64,000 bases of DNA from an uncultured SAR86 cluster bacterium. GTDB lineage: Bacteria > Pseudomonadota > Gammaproteobacteria > Magnimaribacterales > D2472. Made by a program: the position numbers and the translations under genes. Each line of letters starts with the position of its first letter. Positions within the stretch are counted from its first letter, which is position 1. The stretch spans positions 1-64,000 of the forward strand of contig CACNRI010000002.1 of assembly GCA_902622845.1 (NCBI GenBank). Reading direction: 5' to 3'. Below the pieces are notes generated by a model. That model searched no databases. It was not told the origin of the DNA and worked only from the letters and a program-made list of their open reading frames with translations. Shown piece after piece: positions 23,955 to 32,514 of the stretch.

Positions 23955-25098
23955 GAATAAGTCAAATTATAAATTTTTTTCATACATATTTGTAATCTTC
24001 TCTATATTTCACTTAAAAAATATATACTCTGATGAAATTATAGATTCTTTGAATGTTCCCAATGGTTTCATAATAGAGGTATTCATAGATGGCATTGATT
24101 CACCAAGGCAGATTACTGAGAGTGATTCAGGAAATATATTTGTAGGATCTAGGAATGCAGGAACTATAAGTGCAATCAGTGTTAACAAAGACATTAGAGT
24201 TATAGCTAAAGGATTGTCTAATTCAACTGGTGTAACTTACCATAACGGTGACCTTTATTTTTCCGAAGTAAACTCTATTTGGAAAATCCCGAATATTGAT
24301 GAAGCTCTTTCAAGTTCAGAACAGATACCAGACAAGGTTCTAGTTACCAATAATTTGCCTTCAGATACATGGCATGGCTGGAAATGGATTGATTTTGGCC
24401 CGGACAACAAACTTTACGTTCCTGTTGGTGCCCCATGCAATATTTGCAATCCTTCACTTGAAGAAAAGTATAACTTTGACAAAAGATATGCTTCGATCAT
24501 GAGACTTAATGATGGTGAGTGGGAGTATGTAGCTAGGGGAGTTAGGAATACAGTTGGGTTTGATTGGCATCCTGAAACAGATAATCTTTATTTTGGTGAT
24601 AATGGACGAGATTGGATGGGAGATGACATGCCGTCATGCGAGCTTAATGTAGTTAAAAATGATGATTCTTTTTATGGATATCCATATAAACATTCTATGG
24701 ATGTTCTAGATCCAGATTATTCAAAAAAAATACCTGATAATGCTGAAGAATTTATTGATCCCATTCTTGAGCTTGGTGCGCATGTAGCCCCAACAGGTTT
24801 ATCTTTTTATGACGGTGATCATTTTCCAGCAAAATATAAGAATACTTTATTTATGACTCTTCATGGATCATGGAATCGATCAAGGAAAGTCGGATATAAG
24901 GTTATAGCCGTTCATTTTGATGAGAACGGAGAGCTGCTTTACCACAAAGATTTCATTACTGGGTGGCTTCAAAAAAATAATGGCCAGGAAAAAGTTTTAG
25001 GAAGACCAGCATCCGTTTTTCAAAAAAGTGATGGCTCCATTTTAATATCTGATGATGGAGCAAATGTCATCTATAGAGTTACTTACCAAAAAACTTAA
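23953..25098 (+). CDS. PQQ-dependent sugar dehydrogenase-like (sorbosone dehydrogenase family) protein
   Basis: 381 residues from ATG 23953, which gives a signal sequence (SYIFVIFSIFHLKNIYS). It is a six-bladed beta-propeller of the glucose/sorbosone dehydrogenase type: LNVPNGFIIEVFIDGIDSPR, GNIFVGSRNAGTI, WHGWKWIDFGPDNKLYVPVG, CNICNP, ARGVRNTVGFDWHPET, DDMPSCELN, YGYPY, FMTLHGSWNRS and GRPASVFQKSDGSILISDD. It would oxidise a sugar or aldehyde in the periplasm with PQQ; the true substrate is unknown. It diverges from the WecA-like gene with the two start codons sharing two bases. Confidence 0.85.
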   Translation: MNKSNYKFFSYIFVIFSIFHLKNIYSDEIIDSLNVPNGFIIEVFIDGIDSPRQITESDSGNIFVGSRNAGTISAISVNKDIRVIAKGLSNSTGVTYHNGDLYFSEVNSIWKIPNIDEALSSSEQIPDKVLVTNNLPSDTWHGWKWIDFGPDNKLYVPVGAPCNICNPSLEEKYNFDKRYASIMRLNDGEWEYVARGVRNTVGFDWHPETDNLYFGDNGRDWMGDDMPSCELNVVKNDDSFYGYPYKHSMDVLDPDYSKKIPDNAEEFIDPILELGAHVAPTGLSFYDGDHFPAKYKNTLFMTLHGSWNRSRKVGYKVIAVHFDENGELLYHKDFITGWLQKNNGQEKVLGRPASVFQKSDGSILISDDGANVIYRVTYQKT

Positions 25099-25129
25099 TC
25101 GGATAGATTTTCACTTTTAAGTTTACTAA

Positions 25130-25918
25130 TTATTTTTTTAATTTGTTAAGGTAGTCCTCAACTAGTTTAATATCTTCAGGAATATCTACAGATAGACCAA
25201 CATCTCTAACTTTAGTCATTTCTACTGAGTACCCATGCTCCAAAAATCTCAATAATTCAACCTGCTCTGATTTTTCTAACGAAAGACTCGGCAGTTTTGA
25301 AAAAAGATTAAGAGCCTCTTTAGAATAAATATATAACCCAAGTTGTTGGAAAAATTTTCCTGATTTTCCCTTAAGAAATGGCAACGGATATCTTGAGAAA
25401 AAAAGAGCCTTTTTATTTTTATCAAAAACAACTTTTACAACATTTTTATCATGCAACTTTTTATCATCTTTTATTTCTGTATATGCATTTCCAATTCTAA
25501 TTTCTGATCTGGGAAATACATTTGTGTTACTGTCATTTTCCAAAAAATTCTTAATAAGCAAATCAATTGAGCCAGGATCAATTACAGGCTCATCTCCCTG
25601 GATATTTACAAAAAAGTCTGCCTCTATGGATTCAATAGCTTTTGCGCATCTATCTGTACCTGTTTCACAATCATCATCAACTCTCAAACAAGGTATTGAA
25701 TTCTCTTTACAGAACTCCTGTATTCGATCATCATCGGTGAGCACTATTACTTTATCAAGTGATTCAACAAGGGAACATTGATTATATACCCTCTCTATCA
25801 TCGGCTTGCCATTTATTAGCTTGAGAGGCTTACCTTCAAAACGTGAAGATTGCCATCGAGCTGGAATTAAACCAATAATTTTGGAAGATCTGATAGTCGA
25901 TCTACTTTGTAATTGCAT
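25130..25918 (-). CDS. kdsB: 3-deoxy-manno-octulosonate cytidylyltransferase
   Basis: 262 residues. IIGLIPARWQSSRFEGKPL, INGKPMIERVY, VLTDDDRIQEF, ETGTDRCAKAI, VNIQGDEPVI, KNVVKVVFD, ALFFSRYPLPF, HRLGLY-equivalent QQLGLYIYSKE, and LEKSEQVELLRFLEHG match KdsB. It activates Kdo to CMP-Kdo for lipopolysaccharide inner core. ATG 25918 lies 52 bases inside the preceding HAD gene and adds about 12 residues before the conserved core; no better start is seen. A capsule-dedicated KpsU role is possible given the export operon, but lipopolysaccharide is likelier. Confidence 0.92.
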   Translation of the reverse strand: MQLQSRSTIRSSKIIGLIPARWQSSRFEGKPLKLINGKPMIERVYNQCSLVESLDKVIVLTDDDRIQEFCKENSIPCLRVDDDCETGTDRCAKAIESIEADFFVNIQGDEPVIDPGSIDLLIKNFLENDSNTNVFPRSEIRIGNAYTEIKDDKKLHDKNVVKVVFDKNKKALFFSRYPLPFLKGKSGKFFQQLGLYIYSKEALNLFSKLPSLSLEKSEQVELLRFLEHGYSVEMTKVRDVGLSVDIPEDIKLVEDYLNKLKK

Positions 25919-26466
25919 TTAACATCACCATATCCATATTTAGCATGAACAAATTTTACACCAGCTGCGTGAGCACAATCATAATCTGTCTTCATATCCC
26001 CAACATAAATAACTTCATCAGGATTTAATCTTAGTTTTCTCAGAGTATATAGCATTTGGTCAGGTGATGGCTTGCCATTAAGGTTTTCGCTAGGACAACT
26101 TACAAAATCAAAAAATGGTAGCCTATTTAATATGAGATCTGTTCTCTCTTTTGGCTTGGATGTAACAATAGCAAGGAGATAGTTTTTCTTTAAAAGACTT
26201 AGAGTATCCTTTACACCATCATAAATATTTATTTTGTCACAAGAATCATTTGCATATGAGTTATAAATCTTTTCTACTTGCTCATAATTCGCTTCAGGAA
26301 CTCCAATTGCATGCAAAATGTCCTTAAAGGGTTTACCAATTTCATCAAAATATTTTTCAAATGAAATATCTATTTTGCAGTGATGCTTTACCATGCTCCA
26401 TGCATAAGACATATTCTCACGAGAGTCTATAAGTACTCCATCTAAATCAAATATAACTCCCTTCAT
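25867..26466 (-). CDS. HAD-superfamily phosphatase (phosphoglycolate phosphatase-like)
   Basis: 199 residues from ATG 26466, which places the motif I GVIFDLDGVLIDS at residue 3; a frame twelve codons longer exists. Motif II is VTSKPKERT, motif III lies in LNGKPSPDQML and motif IV in VIYVGDMKTDYDCA. The cap between motifs I and II is helical (subclass I). This is not the KdsC type, which lacks this cap, so the substrate is probably a small phosphorylated sugar or phosphoglycolate. It overlaps kdsB by 52 bases, suggesting coupled expression. Confidence 0.85.
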   Translation of the reverse strand: MKGVIFDLDGVLIDSRENMSYAWSMVKHHCKIDISFEKYFDEIGKPFKDILHAIGVPEANYEQVEKIYNSYANDSCDKINIYDGVKDTLSLLKKNYLLAIVTSKPKERTDLILNRLPFFDFVSCPSENLNGKPSPDQMLYTLRKLRLNPDEVIYVGDMKTDYDCAHAAGVKFVHAKYGYGDVKCNYKVDRLSDLPKLLV

Positions 26467-26607
26467 TTTAGTTTTTATAATTTGGCAGAAGACTACCTTC
26501 AATCAATATTTTAAATTACCAGTTTGTGAAGGTAAACTCTCTTATTTATGGAGAAAACCTTAATTTCAATTACAATTGATAGATAAAACTTTATTCAAGA
26601 ATTGGCG

Positions 26608-27348
26608 ATGAGTAATTTCAATACTGAACTCAATATTGCGAAAGAGGCCTCTCTAATTGCCTCAAAAATTTTAATTTCAAATAAGGAAAAATTTAACAAG
26701 GTCCTTTCTGATGAAGGAAGAGATATTAAACTCAAAGCTGATTTAGAGTCTGAGTCAGCCATTAGAAAATATCTTGAGGCTAATTCAGAGTATCCAATTC
26801 TTGGTGAAGAATCTGGAGCAAATATGGAGCTTGGAAATACGTTTTGGGTTGTCGATCCCCTTGATGGGACTTCAAATTATTCAAGGGATTTCCCAATATG
26901 TTGTATATCCATTGCACTTATATATAACGATGAAATAGTTTTAGGCTTAATAAATGACTTTAATAGGGATGATATTTATGAGAGTACTATCAACTCAAAA
27001 GCAATGCTCAATGGTTTTGAAATACAAGTATCTTCTGTTAAAGAAACTTCTAAAGCAACCCTCGCAACAGGATTCCCTGCTAAAGGCAATTTTGATCAAA
27101 ATTTTATCCAAGGATTTTCTGAGAACTTATTAAAATGGAAAAAAGTAAGAATGATTGGTTCTGCGGCAATGTCCTGTGCCTATGTGGCATCTGGGCAGTT
27201 TGACCAATATCAAGAGAGCGGTATTTTTTTATGGGATGTTGCTGCAGGTTTATCTTTGATAAGATCTGCCGGAGGAAAATTTTCTTATAAAAGACATAAG
27301 GATGACATATTTAAACTTGATGTAATTGCAAATAATGACTCTTTGTAA
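26608..27348 (+). CDS. Inositol monophosphatase family protein
   Basis: 246 residues from ATG 26608. Lithium-sensitive phosphatase motifs are intact: LGEESG, WVVDPLDGTSNYSRDFP (metal-binding Asp residues) and LWDVAAGLSLIRSAGG. The family dephosphorylates inositol-1-phosphate, 3'-phosphoadenosine 5'-phosphate (CysQ) or sugar phosphates. Because the window also encodes a PAPS-using sulfotransferase, a CysQ-like role in removing PAP is possible, but sequence alone does not decide. It sits with lipopolysaccharide genes and diverges from the HAD/kdsB pair. Confidence 0.88.
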   Translation: MSNFNTELNIAKEASLIASKILISNKEKFNKVLSDEGRDIKLKADLESESAIRKYLEANSEYPILGEESGANMELGNTFWVVDPLDGTSNYSRDFPICCISIALIYNDEIVLGLINDFNRDDIYESTINSKAMLNGFEIQVSSVKETSKATLATGFPAKGNFDQNFIQGFSENLLKWKKVRMIGSAAMSCAYVASGQFDQYQESGIFLWDVAAGLSLIRSAGGKFSYKRHKDDIFKLDVIANNDSL

Positions 27349-27386
27349 TTAAGAATAATAATCCTATAAATGATCAAACTCCTAAG

Positions 27387-28379
27387 ATGAAAAAAGTTTT
27401 AATCATAAGTGATCAAATACCAGGTCACTTTAATCAGTCTATTGGGATATGCGCACTCCTCAATGAAAATATTGGAGTTAAATATACAATTATTGAAATG
27501 CATTGGAGAATAAATGCTTTCAGATTTCTATTTAGGATTATTTCAAGAATGCTATGCAAAAACCTAACAAATTTTAATTCAAAATTAATAGTAAGTTTTT
27601 TTAAAAAAATTGATGTTAGCGGATATGATCTTTTGATTGCTTCTGGAGGTAATACATTTTTTATAAATGCGGCACTTTCCAAGCTGCATGGTATACCTAA
27701 TATTCAATTAGGTTCTCCAAGAGGAATTAAGTCAGAACTCTTTAACGCTCATCTTACTGCTCAAAGATATTCAAATTCTGAAAACAATATTGTCTATGAT
27801 GTAACCCCAAACAAATACTCACCAAAAGCATGCATGAGCAATAATGAAGATGAAAAAAATATACTTCTTTTATTCGGTGGAAATGGTATGGGATATGAGT
27901 ACCTAGATCGAGACGTAAAAAATATTATAGAAACTATGAATACACTTACGAAAAAAAATAAAAAACAATTGATATGTGTAACTTCAAGAAGATCAAAAGA
28001 AAATCATGAAAATATTTTGATAGAAAATCTTAATAATTTATCTAAAAGATCTATTTGGTTTCATAAAGGTGGAGAGAATGCAAACCTTAGAGACTTATTC
28101 TCGTTATCTGACTTTATTTTTGTAACCGAAGATAGTGCTATGATGATTTCAGAATCTATTTCATCAGGGAAAATAGTTACTACGCTTTTTCCAGAAAAAG
28201 TAGTTACACCTGAGAGATATAAGAATCATATAGATTTATATCTAAATAAAGGTTTCATTTTCAGATCTAAAATTGGCGATCAACTTGTCCTCAGAAAAAA
28301 TAATGATCATAGCCAAAAGATTGAAGAATCTAGAAAAAAACTACTTAATCAGATTCTTTGCAATATAGACTTACGCTAA
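27387..28379 (+). CDS. ELM1/GtrOC1-family putative glycosyltransferase
   Basis: 330 residues. It matches the ELM1 (DUF1022) family: VLIISDQIPGHFNQSIG at the start, LIASGGNTFFINAAL, NIQLGSPRG, a nucleotide-sugar-binding-like LLLFGGNGMGYEYL, and FIFVTEDSAMMISESISSGK, the GT-B-type acidic/Ser motif. In bacteria such genes occur in lipopolysaccharide core clusters and are predicted glycosyltransferases. The kdsB gene close by is consistent. Donor and acceptor are unknown. Confidence 0.75.
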   Translation: MKKVLIISDQIPGHFNQSIGICALLNENIGVKYTIIEMHWRINAFRFLFRIISRMLCKNLTNFNSKLIVSFFKKIDVSGYDLLIASGGNTFFINAALSKLHGIPNIQLGSPRGIKSELFNAHLTAQRYSNSENNIVYDVTPNKYSPKACMSNNEDEKNILLLFGGNGMGYEYLDRDVKNIIETMNTLTKKNKKQLICVTSRRSKENHENILIENLNNLSKRSIWFHKGGENANLRDLFSLSDFIFVTEDSAMMISESISSGKIVTTLFPEKVVTPERYKNHIDLYLNKGFIFRSKIGDQLVLRKNNDHSQKIEESRKKLLNQILCNIDLR

Positions 28380-28412
28380 CATTTAATTCTAAAACTAGAA
28401 ATATTTATAGGT

Positions 28413-28418
28413 TATAAT
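28413..28418 (+). promoter_or_regulatory. -10 element for the aldehyde dehydrogenase gene
   Basis: TATAAT about 26 bases before ATG 28444, followed by AGAGGT as ribosome site. No clear -35 is seen. Confidence 0.45.
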
Positions 28419-28443
28419 CTTTTGACGATTTAAAGAGGTAGTT

Positions 28444-29871
28444 ATGTTAGAAAAATTACAAATGTATATAAATGGAGAATGGGTTGATTCTCATTCAACA
28501 GAAACAATTGAAGTTATGAACCCTTCGGATGATTCGGTTCTTGGAGTTATTACTGCAGGAAACTCCGATGATGTTGATGATGCTGTGGCTGCGGCTAAAA
28601 CAGCCTTTGTTGATTTTAGTTTTTCAACTAAAGAGGAAAGAGTCCAAATCTTAGAGAATATCATTGCAGAATACGAAAAAAGATCTGAGGAATTAGCCGA
28701 GACAATATCTAAGGAAATGGGTGCTCCAATATGGTTATCTCAGGTTGCCCAAGTTGCCTCTGGCCTTACCCATTTTAAAGATACCCTTAATGTCCTTAAA
28801 AATTATGAATTTGATTATGAAAAAGATGGTTATCTTGTTCGCAAAGAACCTGTTGGGGTGATAGGAATGATTACTCCATGGAATTGGCCAATGAACCAGA
28901 TGTGTACAAAAGTGGCATCGGGAATAGCAGCAGGATGTACGATGGTACTTAAACCCAGTGAAATAACTCCTTTCTGTGGAATTATTCTTGCTGAAATCAT
29001 TCATGCTGCTGGTGTGCCAGCTGGAATATTTAATCTAGTAAATGGAATGGGTCCCGTTGTTGGTGCTTCTATGTCAGAGCACAAAGATATAGATATGATG
29101 CATTTTACCGGATCTACTCGAGCAGGAGTTGCAGTTGCTCAAGCATCTGCTCCAACAGTAAAAAGAGTTGCTCAGGAACTTGGTGGAAAGTCTGCAAATA
29201 TAGTTCTTGATGATGCAGACATTGAGAAGGCTGTATCTGCCGGAGTTTCATCATGTTTCCTTAATACTGGACAATCATGTAATGCGCCTACCAGAATGCT
29301 TGTCTCATCCAAAAATTATGAAAAAGCAGTAGAGGTTGCTGCGAATACTGCAAATGCTATGAAAGTTGGAGATCCTTTTGATCCTGATACAAAAATGGGA
29401 CCAATTTCTAATAAGACTCAATATGAGAAAGTTCAAAGGATGATACAAATTGGGATTGATGAAGGTGCAACACTATCTGCAGGTGGCGTTGGTCTCCCAG
29501 ATGGTTGTGAAAGTGGCTACTATGTTAAACCAACCATATTTTCTGATGTAACAAATGATATGACAATTGCAAGAGAAGAGATCTTTGGTCCAGTTTTATG
29601 TTTAATTAAATATGAAACAGAAGAGGAAGCTATTGAGATAGCAAATGATACACCTTATGGTCTTGCCGGATATGTTCAAGGTGAGCAATCTCATGCAGTT
29701 GAAGTTGCTTCAAAAATAAGAGCTGGTCAGGTCACTATCAATAAAGGAGCTAGAGTTAGGTCTGCCCCTTTTGGTGGTTACGGCTCCTCTGGTAATGGAA
29801 GAGAGCATGGCACGCATGGTCTTGAAGAGTGTCTAGAGACCAAAGCTGTAATAGGTGCTTTAGTCGAATAA
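28444..29871 (+). CDS. NAD(P)-dependent aldehyde dehydrogenase
   Basis: 475 residues, full length. PVGVIGMITPWNWPMNQ, KPSEITPFCG, FTGSTRAGVAVA (cofactor glycine), VAQELGGKSANIVLDDAD (general-base Glu) and NTGQSCNAPTRM (catalytic Cys) are all present, as is EEIFGPVL. It oxidises an aldehyde to the acid in the cytoplasm; resemblance to broad-range enzymes prevents assigning a substrate. It has its own promoter and converges on a class II aldolase gene, with which the last 12 bases overlap. Confidence 0.93.
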   Translation: MLEKLQMYINGEWVDSHSTETIEVMNPSDDSVLGVITAGNSDDVDDAVAAAKTAFVDFSFSTKEERVQILENIIAEYEKRSEELAETISKEMGAPIWLSQVAQVASGLTHFKDTLNVLKNYEFDYEKDGYLVRKEPVGVIGMITPWNWPMNQMCTKVASGIAAGCTMVLKPSEITPFCGIILAEIIHAAGVPAGIFNLVNGMGPVVGASMSEHKDIDMMHFTGSTRAGVAVAQASAPTVKRVAQELGGKSANIVLDDADIEKAVSAGVSSCFLNTGQSCNAPTRMLVSSKNYEKAVEVAANTANAMKVGDPFDPDTKMGPISNKTQYEKVQRMIQIGIDEGATLSAGGVGLPDGCESGYYVKPTIFSDVTNDMTIAREEIFGPVLCLIKYETEEEAIEIANDTPYGLAGYVQGEQSHAVEVASKIRAGQVTINKGARVRSAPFGGYGSSGNGREHGTHGLEECLETKAVIGALVE

Positions 29872-30669
29872 ATCGGGCTCTTTTTTAGAGATCATATCAA
29901 AAGCAGGCTGAAAACTTGCCCATGCAGCAACGTCATTAGCTATAAATGATCTTGTTTTGATTGCTGTATCATGAGGAATTAATTGCGTCTCACCAGCAGC
30001 ATCAGCCATCAATTGAGCTTGGCAGCAACGCTCCATAGATGTGTAAAACCATAGCGCTATATCGACAGATGGACCAGTTGTTAAAATTCCATGGTTTTGA
30101 AGGATAATAACTTTTTTATCTCCTAATGCTTCAGCAATTAGGTCTCCTTCATCAACTTCTTCAACAACACCAGAAAAATCTTTATAAATAGCTTGAGTTT
30201 CATAAAAAGCACAAGCGTCCTGAGAAATAGGATCTAACAATTTTCCTAAGGTTGAAAAAGTTCTTCCATAAATAGAATGAGAATGAGCTGCAGCATTAAC
30301 GTCAGGTCTTGCTTTATGTAATCTGGAGTGAATTGCAAATGCGGCAACATTTACTGCTTTATCACCTTGAACAACTTCACCTTCATGATTTACCAGTATT
30401 AGGTCTGAGACCGAAATTTGTGAGAAATGAACACCAAGAGGATTTACCCAGAAATGATCAGGGAATTCAGGATCTCTATAAGTAATATGACCTGCCACTC
30501 CTTCGTTAAAACCAAAATGTGCAAACATTCTGAAACCCGCAGCAAGCTTTTCAAGCTGATCTCTTCTTAACTCGGCTACAGATGAAAAATCTTTCATGTC
30601 TAGGCCTTTATCTTTCAAAGGCAGTCTACCGTCATTAACATCAATTTTTAATGGAGTTACTTTTCCCAT
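29860..30669 (-). CDS. Class II aldolase/adducin family protein
   Basis: 269 residues. Zinc-binding His residues lie in AAAHSHSIYGR and in LQNHGILTTG, and GFNEGVAGHITYRDPEFPDHFWVNP forms the substrate pocket region. Family members cleave fuculose- or ribulose-phosphates by retro-aldol reaction, but this longer branch (with FWVNPLGVHFSQI) is often annotated only as class II aldolase/adducin and its reaction is unknown. It converges with the aldehyde dehydrogenase and diverges from fumC with a 59-base gap. Confidence 0.88.
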   Translation of the reverse strand: MGKVTPLKIDVNDGRLPLKDKGLDMKDFSSVAELRRDQLEKLAAGFRMFAHFGFNEGVAGHITYRDPEFPDHFWVNPLGVHFSQISVSDLILVNHEGEVVQGDKAVNVAAFAIHSRLHKARPDVNAAAHSHSIYGRTFSTLGKLLDPISQDACAFYETQAIYKDFSGVVEEVDEGDLIAEALGDKKVIILQNHGILTTGPSVDIALWFYTSMERCCQAQLMADAAGETQLIPHDTAIKTRSFIANDVAAWASFQPAFDMISKKEPDLFD

Positions 30670-30728
30670 ATGTTCTATCTCCTTTAACTTTATAGGTGTA
30701 AAATAGTTTACATAAAAACGAGGTAATT

Positions 30729-32120
30729 ATGAAATTTAGAATAGAAGAAGATAGCCTTGGAAAAGTAAGGGTGCCAAGAAATGCTCTATGGGGAGCACAG
30801 ACTCAAAGAGCAATAGATAATTTCCCAATTAGCGGCATCTCAATGAACTTCCCTTTCACGAATACCTTTATAGCAATGCTGGGCTATGTAAAAGATGCTT
30901 CAGCAAGAGCAAATAAAAATCTGAAGCTATTAGAAGCAAAAAAACAAAAAGTCATTTCAAGGGCTGCAAAAGAGGTTTGGACTAATAAGCATGGAAAAGA
31001 GTTTCCAATTGATGTTTTTCAAACTGGGTCTGGAACAAGTACAAACATGAATGCAAATGAGGTAATAGCAAATCTTTGCTACAAAACCTCCAAAGTTAAG
31101 ATTCATCCAAATGATGATGTAAATATGAGCCAAAGCTCTAACGATGTAATTCCAACTGTCATGAATCTGGCCTATTACTTCGATTCAACAAAGAAATTAA
31201 TGCCAGCATTAAATTTACTCATTGAAACTTTAGAGAAAAAAGCTGAATCAGTGAAGGGAATTACAAAGACGGGCAGAACACATCTTATGGATGCCATGCC
31301 AGTTGATATGTCTGATGAATTAAATGCTTGGAATACTCAACTTAAATGCTCTAGAGAATCAATAGCAGTTGTTCTAGAGAAGCTTTTATTTCTTCCTCAG
31401 GGAGGAACTGCAGTTGGATCAGGAATAAATGCACACAGAAGATTTTCAAAAGAATTTGCTAAGGAACTTTCAAAACTCACTGGATTTAAAACTAAGCCAA
31501 GCAAAGATTTTTTTAGAAACTTAAGTGCACAAGATTTATCTGTCCAGCTATCTGGAGAGCTTAAAAATTTAGCTACAATCCTTTTAAAAATATCTAATGA
31601 TCTTAGATGGATGAATAGTGGACCCTTATCAGGAATCTCTGAAATTGAACTTCAGGCTCTTCAACCGGGAAGTAGCATAATGCCTGGAAAAGTAAATCCT
31701 GTAATTCCTGAGGCTGTAGCAATGGCCGCAGCAGATGTTATTGGTAATGATGTTTCTATAACAGTTGCAGCTCAATCGGGAAACTTCCAACTTAATGTGA
31801 TGTTACCAGTAATTGCTTATTGCAACTTGAAAAGTGTAAATATACTTGCTGGCAGTATGAATGTTCTTGCTAAAAAAGCTATAAAGACCTTCAAGGTAAA
31901 TCATAAAAAGATTGAAGAATCACTTTCAAGAAATCCAATCTTGGTCACTGCTTTGAATCCGGTCATTGGTTATCAGAAGGCAGCAAAAATAGCTAAAAGA
32001 GCTTATAAAGAATCTAGACCTGTTATTGATGTAGCTCACGAAGAAACAGGCATTTCAGTTTCTCGGCTTAAAAAACTCTTAGATCCTTCAAAATTAACGA
32101 AGGGTGGTATTAAGTCATAA
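30729..32120 (+). CDS. fumC: Fumarate hydratase class II
   Basis: 463 residues. Hydrates fumarate to malate in the TCA cycle. RVPRNALWGAQTQRAI, TGSGTSTNMNANEV, DDVNMSQSSNDVIPT, TGRTHLMDAMPV and the superfamily signature GSSIMPGKVNPV are complete. Upstream, GAGGT provides a ribosome site. The stop overlaps phhB by one base (TAATG), linking two genes that share no obvious pathway. Confidence 0.97.
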   Translation: MKFRIEEDSLGKVRVPRNALWGAQTQRAIDNFPISGISMNFPFTNTFIAMLGYVKDASARANKNLKLLEAKKQKVISRAAKEVWTNKHGKEFPIDVFQTGSGTSTNMNANEVIANLCYKTSKVKIHPNDDVNMSQSSNDVIPTVMNLAYYFDSTKKLMPALNLLIETLEKKAESVKGITKTGRTHLMDAMPVDMSDELNAWNTQLKCSRESIAVVLEKLLFLPQGGTAVGSGINAHRRFSKEFAKELSKLTGFKTKPSKDFFRNLSAQDLSVQLSGELKNLATILLKISNDLRWMNSGPLSGISEIELQALQPGSSIMPGKVNPVIPEAVAMAAADVIGNDVSITVAAQSGNFQLNVMLPVIAYCNLKSVNILAGSMNVLAKKAIKTFKVNHKKIEESLSRNPILVTALNPVIGYQKAAKIAKRAYKESRPVIDVAHEETGISVSRLKKLLDPSKLTKGGIKS

Positions 32121-32458
32121 TGTCATCAGATCTCACAAGTCAAAAATGTGAAGCTTGCACTATCGATGCACCAAAAGTCACCAAGGAGGAATCTGTCGAA
32201 CTAATAAAAACGTTAGATAATTGGGTAATCATGAATGATGGGTTTGATTATTTAGAAAAGATTTTTACATTTGATAATTATGAAAAAGCAGTTGAGTTCT
32301 CCAATCAAGTTGCTGCGCTTGCTGATGTTGAAGATCATCATCCATTAATTATTTTAGAGTGGGGAAAGGTTACAGTTAAATGGTGGTCTCATAAAATCAA
32401 TGGCCTTCATAAAAATGATTTTATTTGTGCGGCAAAGACAGACTTGTTGTTAAATTAG
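32120..32458 (+). CDS. phhB: 4a-hydroxytetrahydrobiopterin dehydratase
   Basis: 112 residues. Pterin-4a-carbinolamine dehydratase fold with ADVEDHHPLIILEWGKVTV (catalytic His pair) and KINGLHKNDFICAAKTD. It recycles the pterin cofactor after aromatic amino acid hydroxylation or acts as a DCoH-like protein. No phenylalanine hydroxylase is in the window. Two Cys in the N-terminus (QKCEACTIDAP) resemble other bacterial PhhB proteins. Confidence 0.95.
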   Translation: MSSDLTSQKCEACTIDAPKVTKEESVELIKTLDNWVIMNDGFDYLEKIFTFDNYEKAVEFSNQVAALADVEDHHPLIILEWGKVTVKWWSHKINGLHKNDFICAAKTDLLLN

Positions 32459-32503
32459 CTCTTGTTTAAAGTCTGAATTATTTTTTTCTTAAAGATCTTT
32501 TGT

Positions 32504-32509
32504 TATACT
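32504..32509 (+). promoter_or_regulatory. -10 element close to the guaB start (possible leaderless mRNA)
   Basis: TATACT ends five bases before ATG 32515, where transcription would begin at or next to the start codon. No Shine-Dalgarno is present in the intervening CTTCTGC-like sequence. The -35 region is only a T-run. Confidence 0.45.
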
Positions 32510-32514
32510 TCTGC

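Noticed and set aside
32459-32514. Purine riboswitch ahead of guaB
   Set aside because: Only 56 bases are available and no purine aptamer core or paired stems were seen.
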